The notes below the pieces were generated by a model. That model was not told the DNA's origin. It made no database searches and worked only from the letters and a program-made list of their open reading frames with translations. From NCBI RefSeq assembly GCF_022867805.1, contig NZ_JALIFO010000002.1, forward strand, positions 1-64,000: a stretch of DNA of 64,000 nt, in the 5' to 3' direction. The stretch's first letter is position 1; the number at the start of each line of letters is the position of its first letter. The DNA is from Cuneatibacter sp. NSJ-177 (GTDB lineage Bacteria; Bacillota; Clostridia; Lachnospirales; Lachnospiraceae). Below, one piece after another: positions 1 through 8,635 of the stretch. Both the position numbers and the translations under genes were made by a program.

Positions 1-117
1 ATCCACATCTCCCATTACTGCTGCTGTACCGATCATAGCAATCGCGGCTTCCGCCACTGTCTTTACTGCCCGTACCCCGGCAGCTTTAATCCACAGCTTC
101 GCTTTGTCCTTGTTCAC
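1..117 (-). CDS. Phage holin, r1t-like (partial)
   Basis: Only the first 39 codons lie in the window. The start is GTG at 117, preceded by AAAGGAG. The visible peptide begins VNKDKAKLWIKAAGVRAVKT and continues into a hydrophobic Ala/Ile-rich helix with GTAAVMGDVD. This matches the N-terminal segment and first membrane helix of r1t-type holins. Such proteins form membrane pores that time host lysis. The gene follows the XhlA-like gene as the second member of a lysis module. The endolysin is expected just beyond the left edge. Confidence 0.75.
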   Translation of the reverse strand, partial: MNKDKAKLWIKAAGVRAVKTVAEAAIAMIGTAAVMGDVD

Positions 118-131
118 TCGTATCTCCTTTC

Positions 132-449
132 TCAGCGCACGTATTGCGCGATCAACATAATCAACCCTACCGCCAATCCGCCAGACAACGTAGATACGAT
201 GGCTGTAAATGCCGTCTTTTTGGCGCTATTCCATCGTTCGGCAGGCTCGTTTTCAAGTTTCTCCAACCTTGTTCCCTGATTTCGCTGCTCTTCCATCATA
301 TTTTTCATATTTAAGGCTAGCTCTCGAACGGAAAGCACCAATTCCTGAATCACCTTGTTTTGTTCCTCTTGATCGCTCATCCGGTGCTTTAGGGATTTTA
401 TTTCATGGTCATGGGCGGTCAGCTTCAGGGCGATTTCTTCATCCTGCAT
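132..449 (-). CDS. XhlA-like phage membrane protein
   Basis: 105 aa. Residues about 1-70 are charged and heptad-like, consistent with a coiled coil. Residues about 80-104 form one transmembrane helix (TAIVSTLSGGLAVGLIMLIA) at the C-terminus. This layout matches the XhlA/hemolysin-like proteins that accompany holins in PBSX-like prophages and help release endolysin. The start ATG at 449 has GAGAGGAGC upstream. It lies between the tail-fibre cassette and the holin, behind a terminator. The role is inferred from layout and position. Confidence 0.6.
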   Translation of the reverse strand: MQDEEIALKLTAHDHEIKSLKHRMSDQEEQNKVIQELVLSVRELALNMKNMMEEQRNQGTRLEKLENEPAERWNSAKKTAFTAIVSTLSGGLAVGLIMLIAQYVR

Positions 450-477
450 AACAAGCTCCTCTCAAATCGCATATTAA

Positions 478-501
478 AACGCCCGACCTAAGTCGGACGC
501 T
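478..501 (-). terminator. Intrinsic terminator between tail-fibre cassette and lysis genes
   Basis: On the minus strand CGTCCGAC, loop TTAG, GTCGGGCG form an 8-bp stem with one G-T pair, followed by TTTTAATAT. It sits just outside the inner boundary of the predicted invertible segment, so it stays in place in both orientations. It would separate tail-fibre transcription from the XhlA-like and holin genes. Confidence 0.55.
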
Positions 502-1040
502 TTACGGTACAATTTGATTCACTAAATAGTAATTTACTTCTCAGGGCATATCCAGTGGGATCAATTTATATGAGTACCAGTTCTACCAACCCTGGCACCT
601 TATTTGGTGGAAGTTGGGAAGCATGGGGAAGCGGACGGGTTCCTATTGGAGTGAATTCTTCAGATTCTGATTTTTCAACTGCCGGGAAAACCGGAGGAGC
701 TAAGGCAGTCAATCTCAACCATAGTCATACTGTCAATAGCCATAGCCATACAACGGCTAATCATACGCTGACTGTGGCGGAAATGCCGAGACATCAGCAT
801 CCTATTGCAAATTCTGCGAGCGGATCATACGTCGCATCCGGCGCTTCATGGTTTGCCTCTACCGGATGGGGGCCAGACCTGAATCCTCCAAGGGTAAATA
901 CTGATAATATTGGTGGCGGTGGGGCGCACAACCACGGTAATACAGGTGATAGTTCGCCTGGTACCAATTCCGCTTTATCAACCACCCAAAGTGTTGTACA
1001 GCCATATATCACGTGTTATATGTGGAAGCGGACAGCTTAA
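492..1040 (+). pseudogene. Silent inverted tail-fibre C-terminal cassette
   Basis: A plus-strand open frame, opposite to all surrounding late genes. From 522 it encodes LNSNLLLRAYPVGSIYMSTS and then a collar-type fibre domain rich in His-x-His pairs, ending in CYMWKRTA. It is a divergent copy of the C-terminal half of the expressed fibre gene at 1049-1780. It has no ribosome binding site or proper start of its own (the first possible start is a GTG at 555). The two genes are tail to tail, with stop codons 8 bp apart. It is best read as the stored alternative receptor-binding tip of a phase-variable fibre, expressed only after inversion between the repeats at 521-536 and 1637-1652. Confidence 0.75.
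521..536 (+). repeat. Left inverted repeat of the invertible tail-fibre segment
   Basis: ACTAAATAGTAATTTA on the plus strand is repeated exactly in opposite orientation at 1637-1652. The core itself is a dyad (TAAAT, AGTA, ATTTA), as expected for a site bound by a recombinase dimer. Homology between the silent and expressed tail-fibre halves begins exactly at this element. Recombination here keeps the reading frame (Leu-Asn-Ser-Asn-Leu on both sides). Confidence 0.65.
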
Positions 1041-1048
1041 AGCTAATT

Positions 1049-1780
1049 TCAGGCAGTTCTTAGCCACATATAGCAGGTAATAAATGGCTGTACAATGCTT
1101 TGAACTGTGGATAACTGTGTATTTGTTCCAGGCGATGCTCCCCCACTGTTTACAGATGATGCCCCTCCGGTTGCTGGAGATGCCTCTCCGGTATTTCCGT
1201 GGCCATGCGAAGCTCCTGCTCCTACACTCCCTGTAGTGGTTAATTCCTCTTGGTTTAAGTTATTGCCAGAACTCCATCCACCGAAACTCCAACCTGCTCC
1301 AGATGAGGGAAGTCGTAAAGCCTTGTTAATGGAATGGCTATGACTTGGAATTTCGTTTATGGACAATGAGTGTCCATTTGTAGTATGAACATGGCTATTG
1401 ACCGTATGTGAATGCGATATTGTATGTGTATGGCTGCTGACAGTATGACTATGACTTAAGTTGATTGTTTTCGTTCCACCTGTTTTTCCGGCGGGAGAGA
1501 AATCAGAATCTGAAGAATTAACTCCGACCGGAACTCGCCCACTTCCCCAAGCTTCCCAGGTGCCACCGAAGAGCGTCCCTGGGTTGGTGGAACTAGTACT
1601 CATATAAATTGAGCCCACCGGATAAACCCTCAGAAATAAATTACTATTTAGTTCACTAATCTTATCATCCAACGTTTTCAAAACACGATCCAGCTCATCC
1701 GCATTTCCATTAAAATCCTCGATGTTGTAAAAATCATTCGGCTCCGGCTTCTTCAGGGAATAATTCGTTGTTGTTTTCAT
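1049..1780 (-). CDS. Phage tail fibre / collar protein, expressed form
   Basis: 243 aa. Residues 1-43 form the constant N-terminal part (NYSLKKPEPNDFYNIEDFNG and a short coiled segment) that should attach to the baseplate. From about residue 44 the variable part begins with PVGSIYMS, a tail-collar signature, followed by many His-x-His pairs (HSHTVSSHTHTISHSHTV) like those that coordinate metal in T4 gp12-type fibres. It should bind the host surface. The ATG overlaps the stop of the XkdU-like gene. A homologous silent C-terminal half lies inverted just downstream, so the distal part can probably be exchanged. Confidence 0.85.
   Translation of the reverse strand: MKTTTNYSLKKPEPNDFYNIEDFNGNADELDRVLKTLDDKISELNSNLFLRVYPVGSIYMSTSSTNPGTLFGGTWEAWGSGRVPVGVNSSDSDFSPAGKTGGTKTINLSHSHTVSSHTHTISHSHTVNSHVHTTNGHSLSINEIPSHSHSINKALRLPSSGAGWSFGGWSSGNNLNQEELTTTGSVGAGASHGHGNTGEASPATGGASSVNSGGASPGTNTQLSTVQSIVQPFITCYMWLRTA
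1637..1652 (-). repeat. Right inverted repeat inside the tail-fibre gene
   Basis: The minus strand reads ACTAAATAGTAATTTA, identical to the plus strand at 521-536. It lies inside the fibre gene at codons about 44-48, exactly where the constant N-terminus meets the variable half. With the left copy it bounds a segment of about 1.13 kb holding both C-terminal cassettes. Confidence 0.65.
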
Positions 1781-2322
1781 ACGATTGCCTCACTCCTTAT
1801 GTCTTTATTTGTGTACGTGCTCAGGGTGCCGTGCGTCAGTCCCCCTAGCTTGTCATGGGTATTGTACAGTAAGTCCACACTACGCATCAAATTACAAGGT
1901 ATCACCTCATCGATCATTTCTGCGACTGCTTCTAGCATATGCTTCGAAGTCAGGGCAACTTTAATTTCAATATAGTAAGCCCCGGGCTCCAACCTCAGGC
2001 TGTACCCATCGGCTCCGCACAAAAAAGCCAAACGCTCTTTCAAATACCATAAATTGTACAAACTCCCCTCACTAAACTTTGCCAAAAGCTGAAAGCGTCT
2101 TTCCTGAGCCGTGGCTCCAGGCTGCTTTATAATTCCGTAGGCGCGCTCAAACCGTTCCAGACCAATCTCACTTGCAGTCAAGATAAACTGATCTGATAGA
2201 TTCAACTGCTGCTGCACAACTAGCTGGGCAATCTCCGGCTGCTCGGCCCCCATAATAAGCTTCATCTCCCGGATTCCTGCCAGAAAATCCGGAAGATATT
2301 CAATTAAATTTTTATGCTCCAT
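1777..2322 (-). CDS. Baseplate protein, XkdU/YmfQ-like
   Basis: 181 aa from the ATG at 2322, chosen because AAGGGGGA precedes it; a longer frame upstream lies inside the neighbouring gene. The sequence (LIEYLPDFLAGIREMKLI, later QERRFQLLAKFSEGSLYN, then LRLEPGAYYIEIKVAL) fits the DUF2313/XkdU family. These proteins follow the gpJ-like protein in PBSX-type phages and connect the baseplate rim to fibres. It overlaps the baseplate J gene by 11 bp and the fibre gene by 4 bp. Confidence 0.75.
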   Translation of the reverse strand: MEHKNLIEYLPDFLAGIREMKLIMGAEQPEIAQLVVQQQLNLSDQFILTASEIGLERFERAYGIIKQPGATAQERRFQLLAKFSEGSLYNLWYLKERLAFLCGADGYSLRLEPGAYYIEIKVALTSKHMLEAVAEMIDEVIPCNLMRSVDLLYNTHDKLGGLTHGTLSTYTNKDIRSEAIV

Positions 2323-3376
2323 TAAACGTCCCCCTTGTAGGCAACTCATCATCACCTAAAACTAGATTCCGATCAGATCCATTTAACAAGGTATTCTGAA
2401 CATCGAGCACGTCATCCAGCTCCAGAATTCTGGACTCAATCTGGCTTACCCGAACGATGGAAGACTCGCTAGACTCCCACTCTTTGCTGATCTCGGCAAA
2501 GTAATTATCAATTACCTCATTGATCGATGCCGCTGCAGAAGCATAGCCATATCCAGTTCGATAAGTTACTGTCATTTCAATGTTAATTGGCAATGCTTCG
2601 GCTCCTACCACGGTTACGATGTGTCCAATAGGGGCAAATCCTTTCCCCTTACCTACCTCATCCACTGGATCCAGAGCTGACTGTACGGAGTCAATCAGAG
2701 TTTGACTTGGTGGCTTATACTGGGCATCTATAATCATTACTTTTACTGTTCCGCCGCCATTCCAGACTGGATACACTTTGCACCCTCCGACTCCATTAAG
2801 GGCATTGGTAATCATTTTGTAATCTGTCACGTTTCCTCCAAAGGGTTGCGTGTCCAAGGATGCAAAATACCGGCTACGGAGCACTTCTGTATCTTCTTCA
2901 TCTTCTCCGGGTATTAAGATGCCCATAATCTGAGCACTCTCCAATCCTTCTATGTAGTTAATCGGAATCAAAGTTCCCACGGTGATGTTACCCACCTCAC
3001 CCGCAGTCTCACATTTCAGCTTATATCTTCCTGGTTCAATCTGCTCTGAACAGACAAAATTCAGCGATTCACAGTTAAATCTCTGTCCCAGAAGATCAAT
3101 CGTAGTCGGCGTAAACACCCCTTGTAAAACCGCATTGGTTGCTTCTTCCGGTAGAATTCCTCGCTCCGCGCATCGATGAATCAAATATTCTCTAGACGCT
3201 GTATCTGCGAAGGTCTCATTCAGTAGTAGATCCATTTCCAGATACATGATGGACATTTCCGCCGCAGCCGGTGCAAGGGCGTCATAAATGATGGATCCTT
3301 CCCGCTTATCGATCCCCGTAGGAATTCTTTCCAGCATACGGTTCATGATTGCATCAAACGTCATATTTTCATACAC
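2312..3376 (-). CDS. xkdT: Baseplate assembly protein J-like (XkdT)
   Basis: 354 aa with the length and order of PF04865-type baseplate J proteins. Recognisable segments are IDKREGSIIYDALAPAAAEM near the N-terminus, a central PGEDEEDTEVLRSRYFASLD, and VGGCKVYPVWNGGGTVKVMI. The protein should form the wedge periphery of the baseplate. The gene is translationally coupled to its neighbours, overlapping the XkdS-like gene upstream and the XkdU-like gene downstream. Confidence 0.88.
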   Translation of the reverse strand: MYENMTFDAIMNRMLERIPTGIDKREGSIIYDALAPAAAEMSIMYLEMDLLLNETFADTASREYLIHRCAERGILPEEATNAVLQGVFTPTTIDLLGQRFNCESLNFVCSEQIEPGRYKLKCETAGEVGNITVGTLIPINYIEGLESAQIMGILIPGEDEEDTEVLRSRYFASLDTQPFGGNVTDYKMITNALNGVGGCKVYPVWNGGGTVKVMIIDAQYKPPSQTLIDSVQSALDPVDEVGKGKGFAPIGHIVTVVGAEALPINIEMTVTYRTGYGYASAAASINEVIDNYFAEISKEWESSESSIVRVSQIESRILELDDVLDVQNTLLNGSDRNLVLGDDELPTRGTFNGA

Positions 3377-3770
3377 CGGTCCTCACCTCCTTTTCCATAT
3401 CCAGATCACCATACACCGTCTGGACCTGGAAGGACACAGACACTGCATTCCGCCGATGGTTAAAACTAAAATTGTTAACTGCTAAAATTCGCTCATCATA
3501 AATCAGCGCTTCTGTAATATTATCGCTGATTTTTGCGTAAACCAAAGGCATTGGCCCACCAATTAACTCCTCCAGCTCGATGCCATATCTCCAGCTATAT
3601 ATTTCGTACCGGTAACGCTCCGTGTTAAGTGCCAACAAAACAAACTGCCGGATTGCCTCCAAGCCATCACATTGTCCGCGTATCATGCCCTTATCCAAAT
3701 CAACCAAGTAGGTTTTATTCGGCATCACGGCCACGGTGAAATCCAACAAATTCTCATACTGCGGGATCAT
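3369..3770 (-). CDS. xkdS: Baseplate wedge protein, XkdS-like (DUF2634)
   Basis: 133 aa containing YLVDLDKGMIRGQCDGLEAI and TERYRYEIYSWRYGIELEEL, typical of the XkdS/DUF2634 family (related to gpW/gp25). Such proteins form the inner wedge that triggers sheath contraction. The ATG at 3770 overlaps the stop of the XkdR-like gene by 4 bp, and its own end overlaps the gpJ-like gene. Confidence 0.8.
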   Translation of the reverse strand: MIPQYENLLDFTVAVMPNKTYLVDLDKGMIRGQCDGLEAIRQFVLLALNTERYRYEIYSWRYGIELEELIGGPMPLVYAKISDNITEALIYDERILAVNNFSFNHRRNAVSVSFQVQTVYGDLDMEKEVRTGV

Positions 3771-4024
3771 ATCTCCACCACCTCACCCAGGATAATATAT
3801 TTCTGGCCGCCCTGCTTCCGAAGCAGAAGCACTTGCATTCCCTTTGACAGGGTACCAGCACTTTCAAGTTTGATCAGGTGCTCTTTTGCAAGGATTAGTT
3901 TTTGTTCCACTTGGATCTGAAAAGGATCGGAGGACACGACTTTCCCGGCCATGACCGCGGCAGGCGCATTTTGTTCAACAGCATCCAATGCTGCTCTCTT
4001 TACAATTTCTAAGATATCAGACAT
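3767..4024 (-). CDS. xkdR: XkdR-like baseplate protein (DUF2577)
   Basis: 85 aa, small, with a beta-strand pattern (VSSDPFQIQVEQKLILAKEH, then MQVLLLRKQGGQKYIILGEV). This matches DUF2577/XkdR proteins that lie between XkdQ and XkdS in every PBSX-like tail cluster. They probably complete the hub-spike region with an OB-like fold. It overlaps its two neighbours by 8 and 4 bp. Confidence 0.75.
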   Translation of the reverse strand: MSDILEIVKRAALDAVEQNAPAAVMAGKVVSSDPFQIQVEQKLILAKEHLIKLESAGTLSKGMQVLLLRKQGGQKYIILGEVVEI

Positions 4025-5600
4025 TGAACTCTCCTTTCACACCCGATAGGCTCAGATTCATAAAGTGCTCCCCATTGGAGAATGTATGGCGAACACTTTC
4101 CACCACCATAAAGTTCCGTAGTTTGATCTCTCCCAGGTCCATCATAACTACCACAGAGGAACCACCGCGTACCCGAATATCACCGAACACGTTATTAATC
4201 ACCAGTTCCCGCTGCTTTTTGTTATAATAGTTCAGCAGAACCGACGCTTTCGTTTTAGCGGTTTCCGCATCCTCGGCCTTATCATAATATTGCAGGATTC
4301 CCCAGGCGGCTTGGTTATCAGTTCCATTTGCCATGTAGATTTCCCGCTCTCCGGTAGTATCATTGTCATAGGCGATTTTGATCCGGTTATACACATCTTT
4401 ATCTATCGTGCTGGTATAGCTATAATCGCCAGCTGTATCTTTGTCTATCAGAATAGGCAAAATCATAGACTGGATGTTTTTCAGGCATAGCTTCCCAAAA
4501 TCGTCATACAGTACATACAATCGCCCTGTATTCAGCACGGTCTCATCAGCCGCATTTCCTAGTATGTCAAACAGAGTCGCCTCTTCAATCCGGCTTGGAA
4601 TCACATATCCGGTGTCCTCGATTTCCCCACAGGTCAACCCATAGTCATCTGCAATCATACGAAGAAGATCCGAATACTTTTTGTTAGAGTAAGCTAATGT
4701 ATCCTTATTTTTCAAATACCGAAGCTGGTCATAACAAGTAAGCTCCCACACGCGCTCCTCCTTTCGGTTTCGCCCGAAGATATAGCCGTAAAAAACATTT
4801 TCCCCGTTTACCCGAAAACTGATCGGGTTTCCCTCTTGTATCCCCAGCTTCCCATCATCCAGCACGGTCAACTTAAGCGAACCAGGTGAACTCTTTCGGT
4901 TGTACTCCAGAGTTATTTTGTCCGCAACAGTAGGCATATAAATTTGGTCGTTTTGAATCAGGATTTCACACCCTCGTGATAGCACTATCCCGTTGTTCTT
5001 AAGCTCCGTATATTTATAGGCCCCTGGAGCACCAGTGATGGATCTGTTGGCGACGCTCGTAATTTCCACTGTCTGTGGTGCGCTAGCACTCTGATCTGTG
5101 GTGGTGATAGTCTTGTTTCCAGATTTTCCGGCGAGTGAAGAATCTAAATTCGACAACCCCGTCTGGCCAAACCCCAGTACATATCGATCGTCCACACTAT
5201 ACTTTCTTCGAGCAACACTGTCTGAGGTATTCCCTTCAATAGTATGAATTTTTGAGCCTTCCATCTTTTCTACAATTCCAGTATGTGTTGCATCGGATTG
5301 AGTATATTTCCTGGAAAAAAATATAATATCGCCGCGTAAGGGCGTATAATCTCCACCATAGGCCTTACTTTTTTTATACTTTCCTCGCGCTTTAAACCAT
5401 CTCAAACCTTCATCACAGTCCGCATACTTAGGCACATGAGTTCCTAAGACTCCTGCTTGTTCCGCACACCAACTGACGAAGATGGCGCACCAAGCCGTGC
5501 TGGAAGAAAACCCGCCGTACCACTTTATAAACTTATCGTGCCCCTTGCCGGACTCACTCACGCCGATCTGGGAAATAGCGACACTTACAATATCAGTCAT
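4017..5600 (-). CDS. CHAP peptidoglycan hydrolase fused to XkdQ-like tail hub
   Basis: 527 aa with two parts. Residues 1 to about 150 are a CHAP-type cysteine amidase/peptidase: Cys38 in TAWCAIFVSWC, His106 in ATHTGIVEK, and Glu122/Asn124 in TIEGNTSD, in the right order. Residues about 190-527 are an XkdQ (gpD/gp27-like) hub domain with LEYNRKSSPGSLKLTVLDDG and LTCYDQLRYLKNKDT. The fusion places a cell-wall hydrolase in the tail hub, which would cut peptidoglycan during injection. In Bacillus PBSX the XkdQ protein has no such domain, so this is a lineage-specific arrangement. It sits between the LysM protein and XkdR. Confidence 0.85.
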   Translation of the reverse strand: MTDIVSVAISQIGVSESGKGHDKFIKWYGGFSSSTAWCAIFVSWCAEQAGVLGTHVPKYADCDEGLRWFKARGKYKKSKAYGGDYTPLRGDIIFFSRKYTQSDATHTGIVEKMEGSKIHTIEGNTSDSVARRKYSVDDRYVLGFGQTGLSNLDSSLAGKSGNKTITTTDQSASAPQTVEITSVANRSITGAPGAYKYTELKNNGIVLSRGCEILIQNDQIYMPTVADKITLEYNRKSSPGSLKLTVLDDGKLGIQEGNPISFRVNGENVFYGYIFGRNRKEERVWELTCYDQLRYLKNKDTLAYSNKKYSDLLRMIADDYGLTCGEIEDTGYVIPSRIEEATLFDILGNAADETVLNTGRLYVLYDDFGKLCLKNIQSMILPILIDKDTAGDYSYTSTIDKDVYNRIKIAYDNDTTGEREIYMANGTDNQAAWGILQYYDKAEDAETAKTKASVLLNYYNKKQRELVINNVFGDIRVRGGSSVVVMMDLGEIKLRNFMVVESVRHTFSNGEHFMNLSLSGVKGEFNV

Positions 5601-5612
5601 GATACCTCCCTT

Positions 5613-6311
5613 CTATGCCGGCAACCGAAGGACCACTCCAGGGTATATCCAATGTCCGTTCGATGAACTCTTTTTCCCGTACTTCCTGGCAGCCGCTTCA
5701 ATGGTATCTTTATTTAATTCGTAGATGTCCTTCCACCGCAGCTCATCGCCAAGTTCCTTACGGGCAATTTTCCAAAGATTGTCTCCTTTTTTTATTGTGT
5801 AGTTCTTCTCCGGTTCTTTTTCCGGCCGGCTCTCTGTCACCGTTGCCTCCGGTTTGGACGTTTCTTTTTTTTGAATCGTGAACGTTTTCGTTCCATATTC
5901 CCGATATTGCTTCAAGTCAATGGATACGGTAAAATCCAACCCATTCTTCACATCCTCAGAAATCGTATATTTTTCCAGCGTCACCATCATAGACAGCGGG
6001 AGATCCAATGCCTGTCCGTTATCCAACTGGCGCAGCACCCGGAAAGAAAACGCCTTCCCCTGAACCTTCAACTGCTCCAGTACACTCAGATAATAAGATG
6101 GTTTCTGGAATCCGCTCTGATACCTCGCAAAAGGATACTCGGTGGCTGGAAGCAAACATTCAAAGGAGAGATCAGTCAGTCCGGGAGTCTTAGGTAAATT
6201 TATTTCTCCCTCATTGATCAATACCATTGTCTTATTCTTGTTGCTAATTTTCGTCTGCAACTTAGATGGAGCAACAGGAAGCAACACATCTCCCAAGTAA
6301 AACAGATACAT
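5613..6311 (-). CDS. xkdP: LysM-domain tail protein (XkdP-like)
   Basis: 232 aa. An N-terminal domain of about 145 residues is followed by a charged Pro/Glu/Lys linker (KKETSKPEATVTESRPEKEP). The C-terminal LysM motif begins YTIKKGDNLWKIARKELGDE at about 170. In PBSX-like phages this protein sits between the tape measure and XkdQ and links hub and tube. LysM binds peptidoglycan, which fits with the CHAP domain encoded next. The start overlaps the tape-measure stop by one base. Confidence 0.85.
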   Translation of the reverse strand: MYLFYLGDVLLPVAPSKLQTKISNKNKTMVLINEGEINLPKTPGLTDLSFECLLPATEYPFARYQSGFQKPSYYLSVLEQLKVQGKAFSFRVLRQLDNGQALDLPLSMMVTLEKYTISEDVKNGLDFTVSIDLKQYREYGTKTFTIQKKETSKPEATVTESRPEKEPEKNYTIKKGDNLWKIARKELGDELRWKDIYELNKDTIEAAARKYGKKSSSNGHWIYPGVVLRLPA

Positions 6312-8452
6312 TAAATATGCACCCCCTCTGCACTGATCATCAAAGCACCTTCCAGCTTTTGAGTCAGCACATTCATCACGCCATCAATGTCCATGTCGGA
6401 GCTGATCTGATTCGTCATACCCGTCATATCCACCTTGATTTCCGCTGTGGTAAACTGGTTAATTGCTTGCCTTTCAGCAATCTCCCGCAGGTACTTCAAC
6501 TCCTCGCTGCTGGTAGATACCGAATCCTTAATATCCCCGGTATTGTCCGCGATGTCCGATACTCCACCAGCCACCGTATCCCAGTTTGAACTTGTATAGT
6601 CTCCGGCATCCGGGATGTCAATTTCTGGGAATAAAGACGAAGGATCAAAGTTCGATATTTTTTCATCGATACCCTGCCCGAAGTCATAGCCTGTATCCCA
6701 CGCTGTAGAGTATTCAAATCTTTCCACATGGTAATCTTGCGCATTGACCTTTGCCATGACTTCTTCGCCCTTACCGAAAGTGGAGTCCACCCAGCTGCCA
6801 AGCGAGTCTCGCCACCCAGTAACACTCTGCGCCAAATTTGAACCAAAAATGGTGTCGATTACACTCGCAAGCGATTCTAGCAAAGAAAGAATTGTATCGA
6901 CCAAATCAAAGAACAATCGAGCAATCGCCCCCACCGGATCATTGAATACATTCGCAAAGAAGTTAGCAAATGTTGCGATAAAATTCCAAAGCACAACAAA
7001 AACATCGATTACGGCGTTGATTAGAGCAACAAACAAATTTCCGATGAATGCTGCCGCTACAGTCAAAGCACCGCAAATTATTCCAGTTGCACTTATGCTG
7101 GACCCAGTCACCTTGTTTATAACTGCAACCACGGCGTAGATAGCTGCGATGATTGCTATAATGATAATCAGTATCCAAGTAAGCGGAGAAGACAGCAGAG
7201 CAGTATTAAATCCATATTGCGCTGTTGTGGCAGCCGCTGTTGCGCTAGCCTGCGTTCCAGTTGCTGCTGCATGTGCGTACGAAAGCAAACAAGACACCAC
7301 TTTTACCGCATTACCTGCCAATTCTGCCCCCTTTGTTATAAGCAGCCAGCCATAGTATATAGCCAATGCTGCGGCAATTCCGTATACAATCGGGGAGATA
7401 ATCGACCAATTCTCAGCCACAAATGCTGCCCCCTGAGTCAGCAGATCCAGAGCACCAAGCGCGATACCAGCCAAAACAACCAGTGCATCTGTAATCCCAT
7501 TGATCAACGCGTCAAATCCAGAGCTATTTGCGATCTCGTTAAGCTTTTGTAACGCCGGCTGGAATGCCATCATTGCTCTGTTTCCGATATCCGTAGCCAT
7601 CTGCTCAAAGGTACGTGGCATCTCCTCAAACTGGGCCTCAATCTCCTCAGTTGCGCCCAACATCGCATTTTTCACAATATCCGCAGTGATCTCACCTTCT
7701 GACGCCATTTCCCGGATCTCGCCGATGCCAACCCCCAAGTAGTCGGCAATGGTCTGGATCACATTCGGCGCCGCCTCGAATACCGCGTTCAGTTCCTCTC
7801 CACGCAGTACACCGGAACCCAATGCCTGGGTGAGCTGCAGGGATGCGGAGGACATTTCTTGTTGAGACGCCCCCGCAATCACAAACTGCTTATTTAAGTT
7901 CTCTGCAAACTGGATCGTTTCTGCGTTGGAGGCAAATGCGTCTCCTGCTCTGACCCCAAGTTTTGCCACGATATCGGCCGTGGCTGTATAGGACGCCCTG
8001 GATCGCTGTGCTGCCAGGTAGATTTGGTCTTGCAGCTCTTTTGTGGTCTGCATTCCGTCGTTCATCATATTTAACCGCGCTGTGGTTTGTGTAAGTGTGT
8101 CCGACAAATCCAGCACTGTACCGACTGTCCTGATACTCGCATAAGCAGCGACCAATTTCTTTGCCCTTCCAGCCAGACTATCTGCTTCGCTTGATCCACG
8201 CTGAAAACTTTGATTCAACTGCTCCTGCTGTTCTTCAGCTCTCGCCAGGTTTTGAGTCATCTCCTCAATGCTGACACTCGCCTGGGCAATTTCCTGCCTG
8301 ATAGCATCAAAATCCCCTGCATTGACACTGGCATCACAGGCACTCTGCATAGACTGGAATGCGGATACCGTCATGTTTAACGCAGCGGTGATCCGCATCA
8401 GGGGGGCTGCCATCGCATCATTTAATTGTACTGCAGTTTGTATCGTTGCCAT
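6311..8452 (-). CDS. Tail tape measure protein
   Basis: 713 aa. The first 110 residues or so are coiled coil. Next comes a conserved tape-measure block ([14 protein letters not shown], then [20 protein letters not shown]). Several long hydrophobic helices occupy about 340-530 ([20 protein letters not shown] among them), and an Asp/Ser-rich tail follows. This is the usual build of a protein that sets tail length and may help form the DNA channel in the membrane. At about 700 residues it predicts a tail of moderate length. The ATG at 8452 has AGGAGG upstream. Confidence 0.9.
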   Translation of the reverse strand: MATIQTAVQLNDAMAAPLMRITAALNMTVSAFQSMQSACDASVNAGDFDAIRQEIAQASVSIEEMTQNLARAEEQQEQLNQSFQRGSSEADSLAGRAKKLVAAYASIRTVGTVLDLSDTLTQTTARLNMMNDGMQTTKELQDQIYLAAQRSRASYTATADIVAKLGVRAGDAFASNAETIQFAENLNKQFVIAGASQQEMSSASLQLTQALGSGVLRGEELNAVFEAAPNVIQTIADYLGVGIGEIREMASEGEITADIVKNAMLGATEEIEAQFEEMPRTFEQMATDIGNRAMMAFQPALQKLNEIANSSGFDALINGITDALVVLAGIALGALDLLTQGAAFVAENWSIISPIVYGIAAALAIYYGWLLITKGAELAGNAVKVVSCLLSYAHAAATGTQASATAAATTAQYGFNTALLSSPLTWILIIIIAIIAAIYAVVAVINKVTGSSISATGIICGALTVAAAFIGNLFVALINAVIDVFVVLWNFIATFANFFANVFNDPVGAIARLFFDLVDTILSLLESLASVIDTIFGSNLAQSVTGWRDSLGSWVDSTFGKGEEVMAKVNAQDYHVERFEYSTAWDTGYDFGQGIDEKISNFDPSSLFPEIDIPDAGDYTSSNWDTVAGGVSDIADNTGDIKDSVSTSSEELKYLREIAERQAINQFTTAEIKVDMTGMTNQISSDMDIDGVMNVLTQKLEGALMISAEGVHI

Positions 8453-8461
8453 AGTGCCCTC

Positions 8462-8635
8462 CTACTTTCGCTTAGCCTCGCGCTCACGACGCTTTTCCTC
8501 CGCAACTCGGAGCTGGATCGAAGCAATAACAAATGCTTTTTCCTGGGGATCCAGCTCCGCAAACGCGGAAGGCTTCCAATGAAACTGATGAAGGCAATAG
8601 TGAGCAAACCCTGCATCACTATCGCCCTCAATTAG
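8462..8635 (-). CDS. Tail assembly chaperone T-like extension, reached by -1 frameshift
   Basis: After the XkdN-like stop, the -1 frame is open for 57 codons from CTA at 8635 to TAG at 8462. It encodes a sensible domain (GFAHYCLHQFHWKPSAFAEL, then DPQEKAFVIASIQLRVAEEK) ending in a basic coiled tail. No good start and ribosome binding site precede it, but a perfect A AAA AAC slippery heptamer lies right at the join. This is the G/GT arrangement of long-tailed phages: a small fraction of ribosomes make an XkdN-extension fusion that loads the tape measure. A frame in another phase also crosses this stretch, but its peptide is not phage-like. Confidence 0.8.
   Translation of the reverse strand, partial: LIEGDSDAGFAHYCLHQFHWKPSAFAELDPQEKAFVIASIQLRVAEEKRREREAKRK

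Noticed and set aside
8422-8631. A 69-codon minus-strand frame between XkdN and tape measure
   Set aside because: The -1 frame across the same stretch encodes the conserved chaperone extension reached by the slippery site; this frame gives a basic Ser/Arg peptide without family likeness.
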